From Kluyvera cryocrescens NBRC 102467 (GTDB lineage Bacteria > Pseudomonadota > Gammaproteobacteria > Enterobacterales > Enterobacteriaceae): a stretch of 64,000 bases of DNA. Each line of letters opens with the position of its first letter. Within the stretch, counting starts at the first letter, position 1. Below are positions 58,821 to 64,000 of this stretch, one piece after another. The notes under the pieces are model-generated. The model did not search any database. It was not told where the DNA came from and was given only the letters and a program-made list of their open reading frames with translations. A program made the translations under genes and the position numbers. The DNA lies in the NCBI RefSeq assembly GCF_001571285.1, contig NZ_BCTM01000019.1, positions 1-64,000 on the forward strand. The letters run 5' to 3'.

Positions 58821-60770
58821 TTATTTACCTTTAATCTCATACAGTGGCGTTTGACCCGCAACCACGTGACCTTCGGCTTTAATAACCAGCGCGCCGAAAT
58901 CATCGCTGTTACTGCAAACAACCGGGCTAATCATTGAGCGCGCATTCGCGTTGAGGAACTCCAGATCCATTTCCAGGATTGGCTGGCCTGCAACCACTTC
59001 AGCACCCTCTTCAACCAGACGTTTGAAGCCTTTACCTTCCAGCGCAACGGTATCGATACCCATATGGACAACGATCTCCGCGCCTTTGTCCGTTTCCAGG
59101 CAGAACGCGTGGTTGGTGTTAAAGATTTTCACGATAGTGCCCGCTGCCGGTGACACGACGGTTTTATCCGTTGGTTTCACCGCTACGCCATCGCCTACCG
59201 CTTTGCTCGCGAACGCTTCGTCAGGAACCTGTTCCAGAGCCACAATGTCACCGGTAATTGGTGATACCAGCGTTTCAATGGTCGCCGCGTTAGCCACTGC
59301 CTGCGGTTTTACCGCGGCGGTCGCTGCTGCGGGTGCGCTTTCTGCCGCTGCTGCTGCAACCGGACCACGTGCAACCACTTTCTTCATCGCGTCGCCGATA
59401 GATTCAGCTTTCGCGCCAACGATGACCTGAATGGTCTGTTTGTTCAGTTTCACCACACCGGAAGCACCCAGACGTTTGCACATCGCATCGCTCACCTTGG
59501 CGGAATCCCCCACGGTCAGACGCAGACGGGTAATACAAGCATCGATCGCTTTCAGGTTGTCAGTACCGCCAACCGCTGCAATGTAGCTGGTTGCCAGTTG
59601 ATTCAGACCTTCTTCGGTGTTGCTGTTTGCTTCTTCAGTAACAACGTTGTCGTCTTTGTCTTCGCGGCCAGGCGTTTTGAGGTTAAACATGCGAATAACC
59701 ACGCTGAACAGCACGAAGTAGATAACGAAGAACACCAGACCCATCACCACCAGCATCCAGACGTTCTTACTTGCTGCCGGCAGGCTGTACATCAACACGT
59801 AGTCGATAGCACCTGCGGAGAAGGAGAAGCCTGCGTGGATACCCAGCAGCGTCGCGATAAACAGGCTTACGCCGGTCAGAATCGCGTGCAGGAGATACAG
59901 CAGCGGAGCCAGGAACATGAACAGGAATTCCAGCGGCTCGGTAACACCGGTCAGGAACGCGGTAACCGCAACGGACAGCAGCATACCGCCAACCATTGGA
60001 CGACGCTCTTTTGGTGCCGCGAAGTACATCGCCAGCGCCGCACCCGGCAGACCAAACATCATGATTGGGAAGAAGCCGGACATGAACATACCCGCAGTGC
60101 CGTCACCCGCATAGAAGCGGTTGATGTCACCGTGGAACACTGCGCCAGCGGCGTTGGTGAACTCACCAATCTGGAACCAGGCGATGGTATTCAGCACCTG
60201 ATGCAGACCGGTTGGGATCAGCAGACGGTTGATGAAACCAAAGATACCGGAACCCAGCGCGCCTGCGCCAACGATCCATTCACCACCGGCATGGATTGCG
60301 TTCTGCACCGGTGGCCACACGTAGCCGAAGATAGCAGCCAGCACCAGACAGAAGAAGCCAGTGGCGATCGGTACGAAGCGTTTGCCGCCGAAGAAGCTCA
60401 GGAAGTCAGGCAGTTTGATACCCGCCCAACGGTTATACGCGGCACCACCGACCAGACCGGTAATGATACCCGCCAGTACACCCATGTTAATTGCTGGGTT
60501 GATGGTTACCATGGCTTTCGTCAGGACGAAATAACCCACGGCACCCGCCAATGCTGCCGAACCCGCGTTGTCTTTCGACCAGCTGGATGCCACACCGATG
60601 GCGAAAATCAGCGCCAGGTTATCAAAGATTGATCCACCCGCTTGCGCGATGAATGCAACGTTCAGTAAGTCTGGCTGACCAAATCGCAGCAACAGCGCCG
60701 CCACCGGCAGCACGGCGATAGGGAGCTGTAACGCCCTACCTAGTCGCTGGAAAAAACCTAAAATATTCAT
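58821..60770 (-). CDS. nagE: PTS N-acetylglucosamine transporter EIICBA
   Basis: Glucose-family PTS permease of 649 aa that imports GlcNAc as GlcNAc-6-phosphate. Domain order is EIIC membrane domain (about 1-370; GFFPIMMFGLPGAALAMY), EIIB (about 385-470; phospho-Cys in AIDACITRLRLTV), an Ala-rich linker, and a fused EIIA(Glc-like) domain (about 500-649; phospho-His in IVVHMGIDTVALEG). It is divergent from nagBAC and shares NagC/CRP control with it. Confidence 0.98.
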   Translation of the reverse strand: MNILGFFQRLGRALQLPIAVLPVAALLLRFGQPDLLNVAFIAQAGGSIFDNLALIFAIGVASSWSKDNAGSAALAGAVGYFVLTKAMVTINPAINMGVLAGIITGLVGGAAYNRWAGIKLPDFLSFFGGKRFVPIATGFFCLVLAAIFGYVWPPVQNAIHAGGEWIVGAGALGSGIFGFINRLLIPTGLHQVLNTIAWFQIGEFTNAAGAVFHGDINRFYAGDGTAGMFMSGFFPIMMFGLPGAALAMYFAAPKERRPMVGGMLLSVAVTAFLTGVTEPLEFLFMFLAPLLYLLHAILTGVSLFIATLLGIHAGFSFSAGAIDYVLMYSLPAASKNVWMLVVMGLVFFVIYFVLFSVVIRMFNLKTPGREDKDDNVVTEEANSNTEEGLNQLATSYIAAVGGTDNLKAIDACITRLRLTVGDSAKVSDAMCKRLGASGVVKLNKQTIQVIVGAKAESIGDAMKKVVARGPVAAAAAESAPAAATAAVKPQAVANAATIETLVSPITGDIVALEQVPDEAFASKAVGDGVAVKPTDKTVVSPAAGTIVKIFNTNHAFCLETDKGAEIVVHMGIDTVALEGKGFKRLVEEGAEVVAGQPILEMDLEFLNANARSMISPVVCSNSDDFGALVIKAEGHVVAGQTPLYEIKGK

Positions 60771-60898
60771 CTTATTCCCCCTACGAGACCCCGATACGGC
60801 TCATTTAAGCCATTTTTTTATTTTACAAAAAGCATGACATTGCGATGTCTTGTAAACTGCATTCACAACTCTTATGGATTGTGAGTGTGTGGAAGTTT

Positions 60899-60915
60899 AA
60901 TTCGTATCGCAAATT
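60899..60915. promoter_or_regulatory. NagC operator, nagE side
   Basis: AATTCGTATCGCAAATT has the inverted AATT ends and TTCG/CGCAA core typical of the high-affinity nagE operator. Confidence 0.8.
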
Positions 60916-60929
60916 AAACACGTGTTTTT

Positions 60930-60945
60930 TGTGACTATAGTCACC
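60930..60945. promoter_or_regulatory. CRP site between nagE and nagB
   Basis: TGTGACTATAGTCACC matches TGTGA-N6-TCACA with one mismatch and is itself palindromic at the centre. Confidence 0.82.
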
Positions 60946-60989
60946 AAATATTGTCAACACCACTCCCTTTCACTGGCTAACTATGAAAA

Positions 60990-61013
60990 CTTATTTTATC
61001 ATTCAAAAAATCA
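60990..61013. promoter_or_regulatory. NagC operator, nagB side
   Basis: TTATTTTATCATTCAAAAAA followed by TCAA has the T-rich/A-rich inverted arms of NagC sites and lies about 91 bp centre-to-centre from the nagE operator. Confidence 0.65.
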
Positions 61014-61111
61014 AAACGGATCGCTCCCTGTCGATGTAAACAGGTTACGCTTAGAGCATGCACGGAGATGCCATCCGCCAACTTCTTACATTTTACATAC
61101 TGAGGTGAAGA

Positions 61112-61912
61112 ATGAGACTGATTCCTCTCGTTAACGCTGAGCAAGTCGGCAAATGGGCTGCTCGCCACATCGTTAACCGTATCAACGCATTTAAACCTAC
61201 CGCGGACAGTCCGTTCGTGCTGGGCCTGCCAACCGGCGGTACTCCGCTGGCGACCTATAAAGTCTTAGTTGAAATGCATAAAGCGGGCCAGGTTAGTTTC
61301 CAGCACGTTGTCACTTTCAATATGGATGAATACGTTGGCCTGCCAAAAGAGCATCCGGAAAGCTATCACAGCTTCATGCACCGTAACTTCTTCGATCATA
61401 TCGATATTCCTGCAGAAAACATCAACCTGTTGAACGGCAACGCGCCGGATGTGGATGCAGAATGCCGTCGTTATGAAGAAAAAATCCGTTCCTACGGCAA
61501 AATTCATCTGTTCATGGGTGGCGTGGGCAATGATGGTCATATCGCGTTTAACGAACCGGCCTCTTCCCTCTCTTCCCGTACCCGTATCAAAACCTTGACG
61601 CACGAAACCCGCGTCGCCAACTCCCGCTTCTTTGACGGCGACGTGGCAATGGTACCAAAATATGCGCTGACCGTAGGCGTAGGTACGCTGCTGGACGCGG
61701 AAGAAGTGATGATTCTGGTTCAGGGCGCGCCGAAAGCGCTGGCTCTGCAGCAGGCGGTTGAGGGTAACGTTAACCACATGTGGACCATTACCTGTCTGCA
61801 GCTGCATCCTAAATCACTGATCGTCTGCGATGAACCTTCCACCATGGAGTTGAAGGTCAAGACCCTGAAGTATTTCAACGAGCTCGAAGCGGAAAATATC
61901 AAAGGTCTGTAA
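61112..61912 (+). CDS. nagB: Glucosamine-6-phosphate deaminase
   Basis: Converts glucosamine 6-phosphate to fructose 6-phosphate and ammonia; allosterically activated by GlcNAc-6-phosphate. Length 266 aa equals E. coli. Catalytic residues are in place: Asp72 (NMDEYVGL), Asp141, His143 and Glu148 ([11 protein letters not shown]). First gene of nagBAC, 57 nt before nagA. Confidence 0.98.
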   Translation: MRLIPLVNAEQVGKWAARHIVNRINAFKPTADSPFVLGLPTGGTPLATYKVLVEMHKAGQVSFQHVVTFNMDEYVGLPKEHPESYHSFMHRNFFDHIDIPAENINLLNGNAPDVDAECRRYEEKIRSYGKIHLFMGGVGNDGHIAFNEPASSLSSRTRIKTLTHETRVANSRFFDGDVAMVPKYALTVGVGTLLDAEEVMILVQGAPKALALQQAVEGNVNHMWTITCLQLHPKSLIVCDEPSTMELKVKTLKYFNELEAENIKGL

Positions 61913-61969
61913 TGTCTTACCGTCCCGCGCCTCGCCGCGGGACAACATTTTTGAACACCGGGGGTCGTA

Positions 61970-63118
61970 ATGTATGCATTAACCCATGGCCGGATTTATA
62001 CCGGCCACGAAATTCTGGATGACCATGCGATTATCGTCGCCAATGGCCTTATTGAACGTATTTGCCCACTGGCTGATGTACCAGCGAACGTCGAACAGCG
62101 TTCCGTTAATGGCGCCATACTCGCCCCTGGCTTTATCGACGTTCAGCTTAACGGCTGCGGCGGCGTACAGTTCAACGATACCGCCGAAGCAGTAACCGTT
62201 GAAACGCTGGAAATCATGCAGAAAGCCAACGAGAAATCGGGCTGCACCAACTTCCTGCCAACCCTCATCACCACCTGTGACGACCTGATGAAACAGGGCG
62301 TTCGCGTGATGCGTGAATATCTGGCTAAACACCCTAATCAGGCGCTCGGTCTGCACCTTGAAGGCCCGTGGCTGAACATCGTGAAAAAAGGGACGCACAA
62401 CCCAAGCTTCGTGCGTAAACCTGACGCTGAACTGGTGCAATTCCTCTGTGATAACGCCGACGTAATCACTAAAGTCACCCTGGCACCAGAGATGGTCGAT
62501 CCAGCGGTCATTACCCAACTGGCTAACGCTGGCATCGTAGTTTCTGCCGGCCACTCCAACGCCACGGCGAAAGAGGCACGTATCGGTTTCCGCGCGGGCA
62601 TCTCTTTTGCGACGCACCTGTTCAACGCCATGCCGTATATGTCGGGTCGCGAACCGGGTCTGACCGGCGCTATCCTTGATGCGAACGAAATCTACTGCGG
62701 CATCATCGCCGACGGCCTGCACGTTGACTACATCAATATCCGTAACGCCAAGCGCCTAAAAGGCGATAAGCTGTGTCTGGTCACCGATGCGACGGCCCCA
62801 GCAGGTGCCAATATTGAGCAGTTCATTTTTGCTGGTAAAACAATATACTACCGTAATGGACTCTGTGTTGATGAAAATGGGACACTGAGCGGTTCGTCCC
62901 TGACCATGATTGAAGGGGTTCGTAACCTGGTTAATCACGCCAACATTGCGCTCGACGAAGTGCTGCGTATGGCGACCCTCTACCCTGCTCGCGCGATTGG
63001 CGTTGATAAGCACCTGGGTAGCATCGCACCGGGCAAAGTGGCGAACCTCACTGCGTTCACCCACGACTTTAAAATCATCAAGACCATCGTTAATGGCAAC
63101 GAGGTCGTCACTGAGTAA
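61970..63118 (+). CDS. nagA: N-acetylglucosamine-6-phosphate deacetylase
   Basis: Amidohydrolase of 382 aa that removes acetate from GlcNAc-6-phosphate before NagB acts. Family motifs are [14 protein letters not shown] (metal-site start), LHLEGPWLN with the metal-ligand Glu, [12 protein letters not shown] and TDATAPAG with the catalytic Asp. The gene starts with a GGGGGTCGTA spacer and ends 8 nt before nagC. Confidence 0.97.
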   Translation: MYALTHGRIYTGHEILDDHAIIVANGLIERICPLADVPANVEQRSVNGAILAPGFIDVQLNGCGGVQFNDTAEAVTVETLEIMQKANEKSGCTNFLPTLITTCDDLMKQGVRVMREYLAKHPNQALGLHLEGPWLNIVKKGTHNPSFVRKPDAELVQFLCDNADVITKVTLAPEMVDPAVITQLANAGIVVSAGHSNATAKEARIGFRAGISFATHLFNAMPYMSGREPGLTGAILDANEIYCGIIADGLHVDYINIRNAKRLKGDKLCLVTDATAPAGANIEQFIFAGKTIYYRNGLCVDENGTLSGSSLTMIEGVRNLVNHANIALDEVLRMATLYPARAIGVDKHLGSIAPGKVANLTAFTHDFKIIKTIVNGNEVVTE

Positions 63119-63126
63119 GAGAAAGT

Positions 63127-64000
63127 ATGACATCAGGCGGACAAGCTCAAATTGGTAATGTTGACCTCGTAAAACAGTTAAACAGCGCGGCCGTTTACCG
63201 CCTGATTGACCAGCATGGGCCAATCTCGCGGATTCAGATTGCCGAGCAAAGCCAGCTTGCGCCCGCCAGCGTGACCAAAATCACGCGTCAGCTTATTGAG
63301 CGCGGATTGATCAAAGAAGTCGATCAACAGGCCTCCACCGGGGGCCGCCGCGCTATCTCAATCATCACCGAAACGCGCAATTTCCACGCTATCGGCGTGC
63401 GTCTTGGCCGTCATGACACCACCCTCACGCTGTACGATTTGAGCAGCAAAGCGGTGGCTGAAGAGCACTACCCGCTACCTGAGCGAACTCAGGAGACGCT
63501 GGAACACGCCCTGCTCAACACCATTGCCACGTTTATTGAATCGTGCCAGCGAAAAATCCGCGAACTTATCGCAATCTCAGTGATTCTGCCGGGTCTTGTC
63601 GATCCGGAAAGCGGTGTGATCCGCTATATGCCACATATTCCGGTAGAAAACTGGCGTCTGGTTGAAGCGCTGGAAAAACGCTTTAAGGTGACCTGTTTTG
63701 TCGGCCATGACATCCGTAGCCTGGCGCTGGCGGAGCACTACTTTGGGGCAAGCCACGATTGTGAAGACTCCATTTTGGTGCGCGTACACCGCGGCACAGG
63801 CGCGGGGATCATCTCCAACGGCCGTATTTTTATCGGCCGCAACGGCAACGTCGGCGAAATTGGCCATATCCAGGTTGATCCGCTCGGCGAGCGCTGCCAC
63901 TGCGGTAACTTTGGCTGTTTAGAAACCGTCGCCGCTAACGCCGCCATTGAGCAGCGCGTTCGCCACCTGTTGGAGCAGGGCTATCAGAGCCGACTGACGC
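63127..64000 (+). CDS. nagC: GlcNAc repressor NagC, 3' end outside window
   Basis: ROK-family repressor of the nag and chi genes, responsive to GlcNAc-6-phosphate. The first 291 codons are in the window. The winged-helix domain (about 1-75) contains SRIQIAEQSQLAPASVTKIT; the ROK domain follows, with the zinc/ROK signature around HIQVDPLGERCHCGNFGCLE. The frame is open to the window edge with no damage. The start MTSGGQAQIGN follows nagA by 8 nt. Confidence 0.97.
   Translation, partial: MTSGGQAQIGNVDLVKQLNSAAVYRLIDQHGPISRIQIAEQSQLAPASVTKITRQLIERGLIKEVDQQASTGGRRAISIITETRNFHAIGVRLGRHDTTLTLYDLSSKAVAEEHYPLPERTQETLEHALLNTIATFIESCQRKIRELIAISVILPGLVDPESGVIRYMPHIPVENWRLVEALEKRFKVTCFVGHDIRSLALAEHYFGASHDCEDSILVRVHRGTGAGIISNGRIFIGRNGNVGEIGHIQVDPLGERCHCGNFGCLETVAANAAIEQRVRHLLEQGYQSRLT

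Larger units (their letters stand above)
60771..61111. promoter_or_regulatory. nagE-nagB divergent control region
   Basis: A 341-bp spacer with no gene. It holds two NagC-type operators (60899-60915, next to nagE; 60990-61013, next to nagB) with a strong CRP site between them. In E. coli NagC bound at the two operators loops the DNA and represses both operons until GlcNAc-6-phosphate appears. Confidence 0.85.

Overview
The window is chromosomal DNA of an enteric gamma-proteobacterium (Enterobacteriaceae, Citrobacter/Enterobacter/Escherichia-like). Almost every protein is close to its Escherichia coli counterpart in length and motifs, and the gene order is the E. coli K-12 order of the cpoB-gltA-kdp-fur-nag segment. 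It is not E. coli K-12 itself: abrB between nei and pxpA is replaced by an unrelated DUF1266 gene, ybgA and an rhs locus are not seen between phrB and kdp, and two extra small genes (an FMN split-barrel protein and a DUF1294 membrane protein) lie between potE and pgm. Genus assignment is inference.

Layout. 1-404: Lys/Val tRNA array (minus). 570-6238: cpoB, pal, tolB, tolA, tolR, tolQ, ybgC (minus; envelope constriction system). 6385-9532: ybgE, cydX, cydB, cydA (minus; cytochrome bd oxidase) with a long upstream region holding an FNR palindrome. 10378-15851: mannosylglycerate module mngB-mngA (minus) and divergent regulator mngR. 15950-25619: sdhCDAB-sucABCD (minus), facing away from gltA (plus); together half of the TCA cycle. 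27632-32653: nei, a DUF1266 gene, and the 5-oxoproline operon ybgI-pxpBCA (minus). 32935-36285: dtpD, phrB, ybfA. 36592-44379: kdpFABCDE potassium pump and its two-component system. 44659-48514: ornithine-sensing leader speFL with speF-potE. 48579-53893: nimA-like gene, DUF1294, pgm, seqA, ybfF, ybfE, fldA. 54108-54642: uof-fur. 54757-58635: chiQ, chiP, glnS (minus). 58821-64000: nagE (minus), divergent from nagB-nagA-nagC; nagC runs off the window.

The genes work as known modules with visible control: overlapping stop/start couplings (ybgC-tolQ, cydX-ybgE, sucC-sucD, sdhC-sdhD-sdhA, pxpB-pxpC-pxpA, kdpF-kdpA, kdpC-kdpD-kdpE, speF-potE, uof-fur), leader peptides (speFL, uof), a ChiX-type pairing site at chiP, NagC/CRP sites between nagE and nagB, a KdpE-type operator at kdpF and a probable SdhX-type 3' UTR RNA after sucD. 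I found no insertion sequence, prophage, CRISPR array or defence island. The most accessory-looking gene is the DUF1266 membrane protein; the less explained noncoding pieces are the sdhB-sucA spacer and the 845-bp region upstream of cydA. I do not see convincing evidence of an undescribed multi-gene system.
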